From Halioxenophilus sp033283405 (GTDB lineage: Bacteria; Pseudomonadota; Gammaproteobacteria; Pseudomonadales; Cellvibrionaceae): a stretch of 64,000 bases of DNA. The translations under genes and the position numbers were made by a program. Positions 17,354 to 26,803 of this stretch are shown here, one piece after another. The notes below the pieces were generated by a model, which saw only the letters and a list, made by a program, of their open reading frames with translations, made no database searches and was not told the origin of the DNA. Location of the stretch: assembly GCF_033283405.1 (NCBI RefSeq), contig NZ_JAWMQR010000006.1, positions 1-64,000 on the forward strand, given 5' to 3'. The stretch's first letter is position 1; the number at the start of each line of letters is the position of its first letter.

Positions 17354-18985
17354 GTGCGGAAAATATTCCGAATCGGCTTGAGTCTGTTAATTTTCGTGGT
17401 ATTTAGCCCGCTTACCCGGGCGGATGATGCCGAGGTGCAGGCACTCTTGCACTCGCTGACGGAAGCGAGTCTCAACGAAACCGCAGATATTATCACCCAA
17501 CTGGAAGAGGCCGGTGGCGACAGCATGATGCCGCTGTTTGAAACTTTGCTGGCGGGTGATCTCTATTATGAGAAAGAGAGCAAGCAGCTGATGCTTGCCA
17601 CAAAAAATGACGAAGGTTATAGCGGTGCAGAGGTTTTTACCGGTGCAGATCTTGGTCAATTCGAGCGTGGTGCCGTTAAAAAAATACGCGTTAATAATGC
17701 TTTGCGTACACAATTGCGGGAGGCTATTGCCCGCATCAATTTAAGTGCCGAATCCGCCCAGCAGCGACTGCACGCGGTGCAGACCATGCTGGGAGAGCTG
17801 GATGAAAGCTCGGCGCAACTGATTCAAGAACGCATTGCTGTGGAAGCCGACAGCGATGTGCTGGCGGCGCTGCGCGAGGCCTATGCCCTCTACCAATTAA
17901 AAAGCAGTGCCGATGACGAACAGCGGCTGGCCGCGATTGCACAATTAACCGGTAGTTTGGAACCGGATGTGCGGGTGGTGCTCACGCAATTGTTGGAAAC
18001 CAACGGCGATGGTGAATTTATAGAGAGTTCGGCGCCGGTGCGTGCCGCTGCGGCCACTGCCCTGAAAAAAATCGAGAGCAAAATTAGCTTCTACAGTTTT
18101 CTGGAGCAGCTCTTTTTTGGGTTGAGCCTGGGCTCGGTGCTGCTCCTGGCTGCCATCGGCTTGGCCATCACCTTCGGTGTAATGGGGGTGATCAATATGG
18201 CTCACGGCGAAATGATGATGCTCGGCGCCTACACCACCTTTGCTATCCAGGAGTACATTATGCCCGGGGCCATCGGCTATTCGCTGTTAGTGGCGATACC
18301 GCTCGCCTTTTTGGTCTCCGGTAGCGTGGGTGTGGTAATTGAGCGCACCGTGATTCGCTTCCTGCACGGCCGGCCGCTGGAGACCTTGCTGGCCACCTTT
18401 GGTATCAGCCTGATTTTGCAGGAGGTGGTAAAGGCGATCTTTACTCCGCTTAACCGCCAGGTGATTACCCCCCAGTGGATGAGTGGCTCTCTGGAGATCA
18501 ATTCGGTCTTTTCCATCACCTACAACCGTCTGTACATTTTGATATTTGCGCTGCTGCTCTTTTTTGCGTTGCAGTTGATTATGAAAAAGACCTCGCTCGG
18601 TTTGAACGTGCGTGCGGTTTCGCAAAACCGAAATATGGCCAAGGCTATTGGTATTAAAACCGACCGTGTTGATGCGCTGACTTTTGGTTTGGGTTCGGGT
18701 ATTGCCGGTATTGCCGGTGTGGCGCTGTCTCAGATCACCAACGTCGGCCCCAACCTCGGCCAGTCTTACATTATCGACTCCTTTATGGTGGTGGTGTTTG
18801 GTGGTGTGGGTAATTTAATGGGCACATTAGTAGGCGGCTTCACCCTGGGTGTGGCCAATAAATTTCTTGAGCCTGCCACCGGCGCCGTGCTGGCCAAAAT
18901 TTTGATTTTGGTATTTATCATTCTGTTTATACAGAAGCGTCCGAAAGGATTGTTCCCACAAAAAGGGAGAGCCGCCAATGACTAA
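17354..18985 (+). CDS. urtB: Urea ABC transporter, permease UrtB
   Basis: A 543-residue inner-membrane permease. GTG 17354 is chosen because GGAGG lies six bases upstream and the protein then starts with a signal peptide (FRIGLSLLIFVVFSPLTRA|DD). Residues about 25-240 form a helical, HEAT-like periplasmic region, and the rest is the LivH-like membrane domain beginning LSLGSVLLLAAIGLAITFG, with NMAHGEMMMLGAY and the cytoplasmic EAA-like loop near MAKAIGIKTDRVDALTF. The long N-terminal extension is normal for proteobacterial UrtB. The end overlaps urtC by 8 bp, indicating translational coupling. Confidence 0.95.
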   Translation: MRKIFRIGLSLLIFVVFSPLTRADDAEVQALLHSLTEASLNETADIITQLEEAGGDSMMPLFETLLAGDLYYEKESKQLMLATKNDEGYSGAEVFTGADLGQFERGAVKKIRVNNALRTQLREAIARINLSAESAQQRLHAVQTMLGELDESSAQLIQERIAVEADSDVLAALREAYALYQLKSSADDEQRLAAIAQLTGSLEPDVRVVLTQLLETNGDGEFIESSAPVRAAAATALKKIESKISFYSFLEQLFFGLSLGSVLLLAAIGLAITFGVMGVINMAHGEMMMLGAYTTFAIQEYIMPGAIGYSLLVAIPLAFLVSGSVGVVIERTVIRFLHGRPLETLLATFGISLILQEVVKAIFTPLNRQVITPQWMSGSLEINSVFSITYNRLYILIFALLLFFALQLIMKKTSLGLNVRAVSQNRNMAKAIGIKTDRVDALTFGLGSGIAGIAGVALSQITNVGPNLGQSYIIDSFMVVVFGGVGNLMGTLVGGFTLGVANKFLEPATGAVLAKILILVFIILFIQKRPKGLFPQKGRAAND

Positions 18986-20108
18986 GTTCAATCTCTTCGC
19001 CTGGTGGGCCAACTCCCGCGCCACCGCCAACGCCTCTATGGTTTTTGTGGTGGTGCTGTTTGGTGTGACTATTCTGGCCTCGGCGGGCAATCTGCTCTTC
19101 CCGGAAGGTTCTCTGTTGCACGTGAGTACCTACACCATCACCCTGCTGGGTAAATACCTCTGCTTTGCGCTGTTGGCCTTATCGGTGGATGTGATTTGGG
19201 GTTACTGCGGAATTTTAAGCCTGGGCCATGGCGCCTTCTTTGCGCTGGGCGGCTACGGCATGGGTATGTATCTGATGCGGCAGATTGGTGATCGCGGTGT
19301 CTATGGCAACCCATTGCTACCCGACTTTATGGTCTTTTTGAACTGGCAGGATCTGCCCTGGTTCTGGCTGGGCATGGATAACTTCCTGTTTGCCATGGCC
19401 ATGGCTCTGTTGGTGCCCGGCCTGCTTGCCTTTGTGTTTGGTTGGTTTGCCTTTCGCTCGCGGGTGACCGGTGTTTATCTGTCGATTATGACCCAGGCGT
19501 TAACCTTCGCATTAATGCTCGCTTTTTTCCGCAACGAGATGGGCTTTGGTGGTAACAACGGCCTGACTGACTTTAAAGATCTGTTGGGTTTTGATCTGCA
19601 GGCCGACAGCACCCGCGTCTGCCTGTTTATTATTACCGCCACGGTGTTGGCCGGAGCCTATTTTTCCAGCCGTTACATTATGAACTCCCGCTTTGGCCGG
19701 GTGCTGTTGAGTATTCGCGATGGTGAGTCGCGCACGCGCTTTTTAGGTTATCGCACGGAATATTACAAAGTCTGGCTGTTTGTCTACTCGGCGCTGTTGG
19801 CGGCGGTGGCGGGTATTTTGTATGTGCCGCAGGTGGGTATTATCAACCCCGGTGAATTCCAGCCGCTGAAATCCATTGAGGTGGTGGTGTGGGTGGCCGT
19901 GGGTGGTCGTGGCACTCTCTATGGTGCCATCGTCGGGGCGCTGCTGGTCAACTACGCCAAAACCCGCTTTACCGCCATATTCCCGGATGGCTGGGCCTTT
20001 ATGCTGGGGGCGCTGTTTGTCTACGTGACTATCTTCCTGCCCCAAGGGCTGGTCGGCTGGGTGAGTAATCGCCTGCAACGGGCGAAAGCCAAAGCGGAGG
20101 TAGCGTGA
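18978..20108 (+). CDS. urtC: Urea ABC transporter, permease UrtC
   Basis: A 376-residue LivM-like inner-membrane protein with about eight to ten hydrophobic segments. Diagnostic pieces are LLGKYLCFALLALSVDVIWGYCGILSLGHGAFFALGGY split over residues 55-95 and the ATP-binding-subunit contact loop near RILSIRDGESRTRFLGY. It pairs with UrtB to form the channel. Its start lies inside urtB and its stop overlaps the urtD start (TGATG), in a tightly coupled operon. Confidence 0.96.
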   Translation: MTKFNLFAWWANSRATANASMVFVVVLFGVTILASAGNLLFPEGSLLHVSTYTITLLGKYLCFALLALSVDVIWGYCGILSLGHGAFFALGGYGMGMYLMRQIGDRGVYGNPLLPDFMVFLNWQDLPWFWLGMDNFLFAMAMALLVPGLLAFVFGWFAFRSRVTGVYLSIMTQALTFALMLAFFRNEMGFGGNNGLTDFKDLLGFDLQADSTRVCLFIITATVLAGAYFSSRYIMNSRFGRVLLSIRDGESRTRFLGYRTEYYKVWLFVYSALLAAVAGILYVPQVGIINPGEFQPLKSIEVVVWVAVGGRGTLYGAIVGALLVNYAKTRFTAIFPDGWAFMLGALFVYVTIFLPQGLVGWVSNRLQRAKAKAEVA

Positions 20109-20944
20109 TGAAGTGGTTGGATAAAACCCGCGAAGTGATGGCACCAGACCGGGTCTGGCCGTTTCTGGCGCCCGAGGTGCCGCCCGATTTGGATGTCTCT
20201 AAAAATGTGATTTTGTACGTGGAGGGATTAACCGTCGCCTTTGATGGTTTTAAAGCGATCAACAATTTGAATCTCTACGTCGACGACGGTGAACTGCGCT
20301 GTTTAATTGGTGCTAATGGCGCTGGCAAAACCACCTTGATGGATATTATTACGGGTAAAACCCAGTGCGACTCCGGCACAGTCTACTTTGGCCAGACCAT
20401 TAATTTATTGCAGCGCTCTGAGCCGGAAATTGCCCAGCTGGGTATTGGCCGTAAATTTCAAAAGCCAACGGTGTTCGAGGCGCAAACGGTGTTTGCCAAT
20501 TTGGAGCTCTCCATTAAGGCCAGCAAGGGTATCTGGTACACACTGCACGCCAGCCTCAGCGCTGAGCAGCGCGAAAAGATCGCTTATGTTCTGCAGTTGA
20601 TTGGCCTTGCTGAGCAACAAAACATGTTGGCCGGTGCGCTCTCCCACGGCCAGAAGCAGTGGCTGGAGATTGGCATGCTGCTGGTGGCCGACCCAAAACT
20701 GCTGTTAATTGATGAACCGGTGGCCGGTATGACCGCCCAGGAGACGGAGCGTACCGCCGAGCTGCTGACCAGTCTCGCCGGTGACCACACGGTGATTGTG
20801 GTGGAGCACGATATGGAGTTTGTGCGCAGCATCGCCCGCACGGTGACGGTATTGCATCAGGGCTCGGTGTTGGCCGAGGGCACTATGGACGAGGTGCAAA
20901 ATAACCCCGACGTGATTGAAGTTTATTTGGGGAGCGACGAATGA
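20108..20944 (+). CDS. urtD: Urea ABC transporter, ATP-binding protein UrtD
   Basis: A 278-residue ABC ATPase of the LivG type. Walker A is GANGAGKTT (about residue 75), the signature motif is the UrtD-like LSHGQKQWLEIGM, Walker B is LLLIDEPVAGM, and the H-loop is VIVVEHDMEFV. The first 30 residues before the ATPase core (APDRVWPFLAPEVPPDLD) are an extension typical of UrtD. ATG 20108 has GGAGG seven bases upstream; a GTG at 20105 is possible. It couples by 4 bp to urtE. Confidence 0.96.
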   Translation: MKWLDKTREVMAPDRVWPFLAPEVPPDLDVSKNVILYVEGLTVAFDGFKAINNLNLYVDDGELRCLIGANGAGKTTLMDIITGKTQCDSGTVYFGQTINLLQRSEPEIAQLGIGRKFQKPTVFEAQTVFANLELSIKASKGIWYTLHASLSAEQREKIAYVLQLIGLAEQQNMLAGALSHGQKQWLEIGMLLVADPKLLLIDEPVAGMTAQETERTAELLTSLAGDHTVIVVEHDMEFVRSIARTVTVLHQGSVLAEGTMDEVQNNPDVIEVYLGSDE

Positions 20945-21636
20945 TTCAGTTTAAAAATATCAATCAGCTCTACGGCGGTACCCAAATTCTTTGGGATTTA
21001 AATCTCGATATCGAGCCCGGCTCCTGTACCTGCATTATGGGCCGCAACGGTGTCGGTAAAACTACGTTGCTGAAATGTTTAATGGGATTATTGCCCATTA
21101 AAAGCGGCGATATTCTCTACGATGGCCAACCCATTCAGGGGCGGTCTGCCGAGTGGCGGGCGCACAATGGTATTGGCTTTGTACCCCAGGGGCGTGATAT
21201 TTTTCCGTTGTTAACGGTGGAGGAGAATTTGCGGGTGGGCCTACCTTGTCGCAAGGAGAAGACCAAGCAGATCCCCGACAAAATATTTGAGCTCTTCCCG
21301 GTGCTGAAAGATATGCTCAACCGGCGTGGCGGTGACCTCTCCGGCGGCCAACAGCAGCAACTGGCCATTGGCCGGGCGCTGGTGATAGAGCCCAAGGTAC
21401 TGATTCTGGATGAGCCCAATGAGGGTATTCAGCCCAATATCGTTAAACAGATAGGCGATGTGATAACCAAGCTCAATCGGGAAGAGAATTTAACGGTGAT
21501 TTTGGTGGAACAGAAACTGGGTTTTGCGCGCAGAGTGGGGCAGGAGTTTCGGCTGATGGAAAAAGGCCGAGTGGTGGCTGCCAACAAAATGAGCGAACTC
21601 AGTGATGAACTGATCAAACAACACTTGGCGGTGTGA
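20941..21636 (+). CDS. urtE: Urea ABC transporter, ATP-binding protein UrtE
   Basis: A 231-residue LivF-type ABC ATPase. Walker A GRNGVGKTT (near residue 36), Q-loop FVPQGRDIFPLLTVEENL, signature LSGGQQQQLAIGRAL, Walker B LILDEPNEGIQP and H-loop VILVEQKLGF are all intact. ATG overlaps the urtD stop (ATGA), and its own stop overlaps the ureD start (TGATG), linking transporter and urease in one transcription unit. Confidence 0.96.
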   Translation: MIQFKNINQLYGGTQILWDLNLDIEPGSCTCIMGRNGVGKTTLLKCLMGLLPIKSGDILYDGQPIQGRSAEWRAHNGIGFVPQGRDIFPLLTVEENLRVGLPCRKEKTKQIPDKIFELFPVLKDMLNRRGGDLSGGQQQQLAIGRALVIEPKVLILDEPNEGIQPNIVKQIGDVITKLNREENLTVILVEQKLGFARRVGQEFRLMEKGRVVAANKMSELSDELIKQHLAV

Positions 21637-22541
21637 TGGGGCTGCTGGAAAAAGCCAATCTGTCTGTCGGCGGCTCACAGTGGGCCGCCTCACTTCACCT
21701 GCAGCTGGGCCACACCCAGCGCGGTACCCGGCTGCTGCAACGCGAGCACAGCGGCCCGCTCTACGTACAAAAGCCTTTCTACCCCGAGGGCAGTGACCTC
21801 GCCCACATCTACCTGTTGCACCCCCCGGGCGGTCTGGTCTCCGGCGATCATCTGCAAATTTCGGCCGAGCTGGCGCCCGGTGCCCAGGCGCTCTTCACCA
21901 CCCCCGGTGCCAGCCGACTCTACCGCGCCCGGCCCGACCAGGCGTTACAGCGGCAGGTGGTGAGTCTGCAGTTGGCCAATGGCTCGGCGGTGGAGTGGCT
22001 GCCGCTCGAGACCATCGCCTTTCCCAACAGCCGCGGCCGCCTGGTGACCCGGGTGCAGTTGCCGCAAGCCGAGCCCCAACCCACTCCTGAATCACGCGCG
22101 GCCCGTTTTATTGGCTGGGAGATCACCTGCCTGGGGCTGCCGGCCAGTGGCCAGCCGTTTACCTCCGGGCAACTGCTGCAGTCGTTTGAGCTCTGGGCGG
22201 GAAACAAACCCCTGTTGCTGGAGAGCCTGCGCCTGAATGCCAGCGATCAACTGTTAATGGCGGGTGCCGCCGGTCTACAGGGGCGGGTGGCCTCGGCGCT
22301 GATGGTGGCTGGCCCCTTTGCGCAGGCCGAGCCGCTGGCTGATCTGATCGCGACACTGCGCGCGCAATTGGTGAACCCGGATAACCACCTGGGAGTCACC
22401 AGTCGAGGCCAATTTATTGTTATTCGCGCCCTGGGCGATAACGCCAATCAGCTGCGGCAGTTATTAACCAGGGCCTGGCAGTTGTTGCGCCCGGCGTTGT
22501 TAGAGCGGCCTGCGTGCCTGCCGAGAATATGGGCCTGCTAG
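21636..22541 (+). CDS. ureD: Urease accessory protein UreD
   Basis: A 301-residue UreD/UreH protein, the scaffold that with UreF and UreG delivers nickel to apourease. Family landmarks: an N-terminal LHLQLGHTQRGTRLLQREHSGPLYVQKPFYPEG, IYLLHPPGGLVSGD, LFTTPGASRLYRA and VEWLPLETIAFPNS. Length is in the usual range (270-310). The start overlaps the urtE stop by one base. Confidence 0.95.
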   Translation: MGLLEKANLSVGGSQWAASLHLQLGHTQRGTRLLQREHSGPLYVQKPFYPEGSDLAHIYLLHPPGGLVSGDHLQISAELAPGAQALFTTPGASRLYRARPDQALQRQVVSLQLANGSAVEWLPLETIAFPNSRGRLVTRVQLPQAEPQPTPESRAARFIGWEITCLGLPASGQPFTSGQLLQSFELWAGNKPLLLESLRLNASDQLLMAGAAGLQGRVASALMVAGPFAQAEPLADLIATLRAQLVNPDNHLGVTSRGQFIVIRALGDNANQLRQLLTRAWQLLRPALLERPACLPRIWAC

Positions 22542-22587
22542 TGCGGCATAGGCCCACTCAACATTGATGATCTGGTGAGCGAGAGTC

Positions 22588-22890
22588 ATGGAACTGTTAC
22601 CCAAAGAGAAAGATAAATTGCTGATTTTTACCGCTGCCTTGCTGGCCGAGCGGCGTCTGCTGCGCGGCCTGCAACTCAACTATCCGGAGGCGGTGGCCTA
22701 TATCACCATGGAAATTATTGAAGGCGCCCGCGATGGCAAAAGCGTGGCGGAGCTGATGGCCTACGGTAAGCAGGTGTTGCGCGCCGATCAGGTGCTGGAT
22801 GGCGTGGCGGAGCTGATTCACGAAGTGCAGGTGGAGGCGACCTTTGCCGATGGCACCAAGCTGGTAACGGTGCACGATCCCATTAATTGA
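22588..22890 (+). CDS. ureA: Urease gamma subunit
   Basis: A 100-residue protein, exactly the normal size of bacterial UreA: MELLPKEKDKLLIFTA at the start, LNYPEAVAYITMEIIEGARDG around residue 30-50 and the closing DGTKLVTVHDPI. It forms the (alpha-beta-gamma)3 urease with UreB and UreC. GAGCGAGAG provides the ribosome binding site. Confidence 0.97.
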   Translation: MELLPKEKDKLLIFTAALLAERRLLRGLQLNYPEAVAYITMEIIEGARDGKSVAELMAYGKQVLRADQVLDGVAELIHEVQVEATFADGTKLVTVHDPIN

Positions 22891-22958
22891 TTTTTAAGTT
22901 CGATAGGGCGCGCTGATGGCGGTGAGACCAGCGCATGGGCAGAGCAAGAGGCAAGATT

Positions 22959-23288
22959 ATGATTCCTGGCGAATATCGGGTGGCACCCGGGCAAATTATT
23001 CTCAACGAGGGGCGGGCCACGGTAACGCTCACCGTCGCCAACAGTGGCGACCGCCCCATTCAGGTTGGCTCCCACTACCATTTTTACGAAGTGAACCCGG
23101 CGCTGGTGTTTGAGCGCAAACTGGCCCTGGGTTTTCACCTCAACATCGCCTCCGGCACGGCGGTGCGCTTCGAGCCCGGCCAGACGCGGGATGTGGAGCT
23201 GGTCGCCTACGCCGGCAAGCGCGAGATCTACGGCTTTCGTGGCGAGGTGATGGGGCCGTTACCGGCCACTGACGGAGGGCAACCCTAA
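22959..23288 (+). CDS. ureB: Urease beta subunit
   Basis: A 109-residue UreB. MIPGEYRVAPGQIILNEGR, TVANSGDRPIQVGSHYHFYEVNPAL and GFHLNIASGTAVRFEPGQ are canonical. ATG 22959, at MIPGEY, is chosen over the upstream ATG 22935 because it matches the family start and has AAGAGG upstream. The stop TAA overlaps the ureC start (TAATG). Confidence 0.97.
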   Translation: MIPGEYRVAPGQIILNEGRATVTLTVANSGDRPIQVGSHYHFYEVNPALVFERKLALGFHLNIASGTAVRFEPGQTRDVELVAYAGKREIYGFRGEVMGPLPATDGGQP

Positions 23289-24991
23289 TGGCGACGATGG
23301 ATCGCAACAGCTACGCGCAGATGTTTGGGCCCACCACCGGCGACTGTGTGCGCCTGGCGGATACCGAGTTGTGGGTGAAGGTGGAGCAGGATTTCACCGT
23401 CTACGGCGACGAGGTTAAATTTGGTGGCGGCAAGGTGATTCGCGATGGCATGGGCCAGAGCCAGGTGGTCAGTGCCGAGTGCATGGACCTGGTGATCACC
23501 AATGCTCTGATTATCGACCACTGGGGTATTGTCAAAGCCGATGTCGGCATCAAGGCGGGCACCATCGCTGCCATTGGCAAGGCCGGCAACCCGGATGTGC
23601 AGGCGGGGGTGACCATTAACGTCGGCCCCGGCACCGAGGTGCTGGCCGGCGAGGGCTCTATTCTCACCGCCGGCGCCATCGACGCCCATATCCATTTCAT
23701 CTGCCCGCAGCAGGTAGAAGAGGCGTTGATGTCGGGTATCACCACCATGATTGGTGGCGGCACCGGCCCGGCCACGGGTACCAACGCCACCACCTGTACG
23801 CCGGGGCCCTGGAATATTGGCAAGATGCTGCAGGCCACCGATGGCCTGCCGATGAACTTTGGCTTTTTGGGCAAGGGCAACGCCAGTAAACCGGAGGCGC
23901 TGCGCGAACAGCTTGAGGCCGGCGCCTGCGGCCTGAAACTGCACGAGGATTGGGGCACCACCCCGGCGGCTATCGACTGTTGTCTGTCGGTGGCCGAAGA
24001 GTACGACGTGCAGGTGGCAATCCACACCGACACCCTCAACGAGTCGGGTTTTGTCGACGACACCCTGGGCGCCTTCAAGGGCCGGGTGATCCACACCTAC
24101 CACACCGAGGGGGCCGGCGGTGGCCACGCGCCGGATATCATCAAGGCCTGCGCTTCACCCAACGTGCTGCCCTCATCCACCAACCCGACGCGGCCCTACA
24201 CAGTCAATACCGTGGATGAACACCTGGATATGCTGATGGTTTGCCATCACCTGGACCCGAGCATTCCCGAGGATGTCGCCTTTGCCGACTCGCGCATCCG
24301 CAAGGAGACCATCGCTGCGGAGGATATTTTCCACGACCTGGGCGCCTTCAGCATGATCTCCTCCGACTCCCAGGCCATGGGACGGGTGGGTGAGGTGATC
24401 TGCCGCACCTGGCAGACTGCCCACAAGATGAAAGTACAGCGCGGGCCACTGCCTGAGGACGACGACAGCTGCGATAACTACCGCGTGCGCCGCTACATTG
24501 CCAAGTACACCATCAACCCGGCCATTACCCACGGCGTGGCCGACACCGTGGGCAGCATTGAGGTCGGCAAAATGGCCGATTTGGTGCTCTGGAAGCCGGC
24601 CTTTTTTGGCGTTAAGCCGGCCACTATTATCAAGGGCGGCTTTATCGCCGCCGCCCCCATGGGTGACCCCAACGCCTCCATTCCCACCCCGCAACCGGTG
24701 CACTATCGCCCCATGTTTGGCGCGCAGCCACTGGCGGCGGCGAAGACCTCGGTCACCTTTGCCGCCAGTGCCGCGGTGGCGGCGGATGTCGGCACCGCGC
24801 TGGGCTTGCAACGCACTCTGGTGGCCTGCAAAAACACCCGCACCATTGGCAAGAACGATATGGTGCTCAACAGCTGGCAGCCCAAAATCGAGGTCGACCC
24901 GCAGACCTACGAGGTGCGTGCCGATGGCGTGTTGCTCACCTGCGAGCCGGCCAAAGAGCTGCCGTTGGCCCGCCTGTATAACCTGTTTTGA
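23288..24991 (+). CDS. ureC: Urease alpha (catalytic) subunit
   Basis: A 567-residue nickel hydrolase converting urea to ammonia and carbamate. Intact active-site elements: nickel ligands in GAIDAHIHFI (HxH), the carbamylated lysine in CGLKLHEDWG, VAIHTDTLNE and YHTEGAGGGHAPDI (His), and the catalytic flap MVCHHLDPSIPEDVAFADSRIR containing the catalytic histidine and arginine; the final nickel Asp is in SDSQAMGR. Length is standard. Nothing suggests inactivation. Confidence 0.98.
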   Translation: MATMDRNSYAQMFGPTTGDCVRLADTELWVKVEQDFTVYGDEVKFGGGKVIRDGMGQSQVVSAECMDLVITNALIIDHWGIVKADVGIKAGTIAAIGKAGNPDVQAGVTINVGPGTEVLAGEGSILTAGAIDAHIHFICPQQVEEALMSGITTMIGGGTGPATGTNATTCTPGPWNIGKMLQATDGLPMNFGFLGKGNASKPEALREQLEAGACGLKLHEDWGTTPAAIDCCLSVAEEYDVQVAIHTDTLNESGFVDDTLGAFKGRVIHTYHTEGAGGGHAPDIIKACASPNVLPSSTNPTRPYTVNTVDEHLDMLMVCHHLDPSIPEDVAFADSRIRKETIAAEDIFHDLGAFSMISSDSQAMGRVGEVICRTWQTAHKMKVQRGPLPEDDDSCDNYRVRRYIAKYTINPAITHGVADTVGSIEVGKMADLVLWKPAFFGVKPATIIKGGFIAAAPMGDPNASIPTPQPVHYRPMFGAQPLAAAKTSVTFAASAAVAADVGTALGLQRTLVACKNTRTIGKNDMVLNSWQPKIEVDPQTYEVRADGVLLTCEPAKELPLARLYNLF

Positions 24992-25011
24992 TAGTGTGAG
25001 AGGTGCAAACC

Positions 25012-25458
25012 ATGTTGGAAGTTTATGAGCGCCTGGGCGATCACTGTCACGACCCAGTATTTGCTGAATTGGTGTTGAATCATGAGCAGCGGGACAAGGG
25101 CCGCCTGCGCACCCTGACCGCCGATGGCCAGGAGGTAAGAATCTTTCTGGAGCGTGGCCGGCCGCTGCAGGTGGGTGAATTTCTGCGTACCCACTGTGGC
25201 AAAACCCTACAGGTGTGTGGCGCCATGGAGCCGGTGGTCACCGCCCGCTGCGACGACTGGCTCACCTTCGCCAAGGCCTGTTATCACCTGGGTAATCGCC
25301 ACGTGAAGCTGCAGGTGGGTGAGCTCTGGTTGCGCATCACCCCCGACCACGTGCTGGAGGAGATGATGCAGCTGCTGGGCTTGACCACGGTACAGGAGGA
25401 GGCGGTATTTGTGCCCGAGAACGGAGCCTATGGCGGCCATGGCCATCACCACCACTGA
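25012..25458 (+). CDS. ureE: Urease accessory nickel chaperone UreE
   Basis: A 148-residue UreE with the usual N-terminal peptide-binding domain (RGRPLQVGEFLRT region) and the metal-binding domain containing CYHLGNRHVKLQVG. It ends in a short His-rich tail (YGGHGHHHH), the nickel-sequestering tail found in many UreE proteins. ATG 25012 with GAGAGG nine bases upstream is preferred over GTG 25003. The 3' end overlaps ureF by about 29 bp. Confidence 0.95.
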   Translation: MLEVYERLGDHCHDPVFAELVLNHEQRDKGRLRTLTADGQEVRIFLERGRPLQVGEFLRTHCGKTLQVCGAMEPVVTARCDDWLTFAKACYHLGNRHVKLQVGELWLRITPDHVLEEMMQLLGLTTVQEEAVFVPENGAYGGHGHHHH

Positions 25459-26110
25459 TGCCGGCCTGCTGCGCCTGCTGCAGCTCTCCTCTGTGAGCCT
25501 GCCGGTGGGCGGCTTTGCCTTCTCCCAGGGGCTGGAGAGCGCCTGCGAGCAGGGCTGGGTAACCAACAGCGAAAGCGCCGGCCAGTGGCTGGCGGCGCAA
25601 CTGCAACACACCCTGGCCTATTTGGATGTGCCGGTTTTTTTGCGCCTGCACGCCGCCCACAGCCAGGGTGATAGCGAGCAACTGCACTACTGGAACGACT
25701 ACCTGTTGGCCGCCCGGGAGAGCCACGAACTGCATCTGACCGATACCGCCATGGGCCAGGCGCTGCGCCGGTTGTTGTTATCGCTGGCGGTGCCGTGCGA
25801 GCTGGATAACCCGTGCAGCTTCGCCGCCACCTTTGCTATTGCCGCCAGCTACTGGCAGGTGCCCGCGGCCACGGCGGCTATGGGCTTTTGCTGGTCTTGG
25901 CTGGAGAACCAGGTGGCCGCCGCCACCAAGCTGGTGCCCTTGGGCCAGACCCAGGCGCAACAGCTGCTGGGGCAGCTGCAGGGATTGATTCCCAGCGCTA
26001 TTGCCACCGCCGAAACTCTGGCGGATGACGAGCTTGGCGCCAGCCTGCCGGCCCTGGCTATTGCCAGCAGCCTGCACGAACACCAATACACCCGGTTATT
26101 TCGCTCTTAG
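25430..26110 (+). CDS. ureF: Urease accessory protein UreF
   Basis: A 226-residue UreF, recognised by LLRLLQLSSVSLPVGGFAFSQGLE near the start, HELHLTDTAMGQALRRLL in the middle and the C-terminal SSLHEHQYTRLFRS. It works with UreD and UreG as the activation complex and is thought to gate the GTPase of UreG. Start codon uncertain: ATG 25430 or ATG 25439, both inside the end of ureE. Confidence 0.95.
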   Translation: MAAMAITTTDAGLLRLLQLSSVSLPVGGFAFSQGLESACEQGWVTNSESAGQWLAAQLQHTLAYLDVPVFLRLHAAHSQGDSEQLHYWNDYLLAARESHELHLTDTAMGQALRRLLLSLAVPCELDNPCSFAATFAIAASYWQVPAATAAMGFCWSWLENQVAAATKLVPLGQTQAQQLLGQLQGLIPSAIATAETLADDELGASLPALAIASSLHEHQYTRLFRS

Positions 26111-26136
26111 CGAAGCGACAACCACACGGAGTAACT

Positions 26137-26793
26137 ATGAGTAACCCAGAGAGACCCAAACAGACCCTGCGCGTGGGTGTCGGTGGCCCGGTGGGCTCGG
26201 GCAAAACAGCGCTGCTGCGCTCGTTGTGCTGCGCCCTGCGCGATCACTACGACATCGCCGTGGTCACCAACGATATCTACACCATGGAGGACGCCAACTT
26301 CCTCACCCGCCACGAGGCGTTAACGGCGGACCGCATTATCGGCGTTGAGACCGGTGGCTGCCCGCACACCGCCATCCGCGAAGATGCCTCCATGAATCTG
26401 GCCGCAATCGACGAATTAAAAGCGCGCCACGGTGACCTGGATGTGGTGTTTGTTGAGAGTGGCGGCGATAACCTCAGTGCCACCTTCAGCCCGGAGCTCT
26501 CCGACCTCACTATCTACGTGATTGATGTCTCCGCCGGCGACAAGATTCCGCGCAAGGGCGGCCCGGGTATCACCAAATCCGATCTGTTGGTAATCAACAA
26601 AACCGACCTGGCGCCCTTGGTGGGCGCATCGCTGGAGGTGATGGCAAAAGATGCCAGGGCGCAGCGGGGCGAGCGCCCGTTTGTCTTCTCCAACCTGAAA
26701 GCGGGCCAGGGGCTGGACGAGATCATCCACTTTATTATTGATGCCGGCATGTTGCCGGAGAAGGCGTTGCCACCCGCCGTGGCGGTGGTGTGA
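26137..26793 (+). CDS. ureG: Urease accessory GTPase UreG
   Basis: A 218-residue SIMIBI-class GTPase. P-loop GPVGSGKTALL at residues 17-27, the nickel-binding CPH motif in GGCPHTAIRED, FVESGGDNLSATFSPEL, and the NKTDLAP guanine-specificity motif are intact. It supplies nickel to urease in a GTP-dependent step. GGAG lies upstream of ATG 26137. Confidence 0.98.
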   Translation: MSNPERPKQTLRVGVGGPVGSGKTALLRSLCCALRDHYDIAVVTNDIYTMEDANFLTRHEALTADRIIGVETGGCPHTAIREDASMNLAAIDELKARHGDLDVVFVESGGDNLSATFSPELSDLTIYVIDVSAGDKIPRKGGPGITKSDLLVINKTDLAPLVGASLEVMAKDARAQRGERPFVFSNLKAGQGLDEIIHFIIDAGMLPEKALPPAVAVV

Positions 26794-26803
26794 GGGGGAA
26801 TTG

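Noticed and set aside
23285..24127. 280-residue minus-strand frame inside ureC
   Set aside because: Antisense shadow of a high-GC conserved gene.
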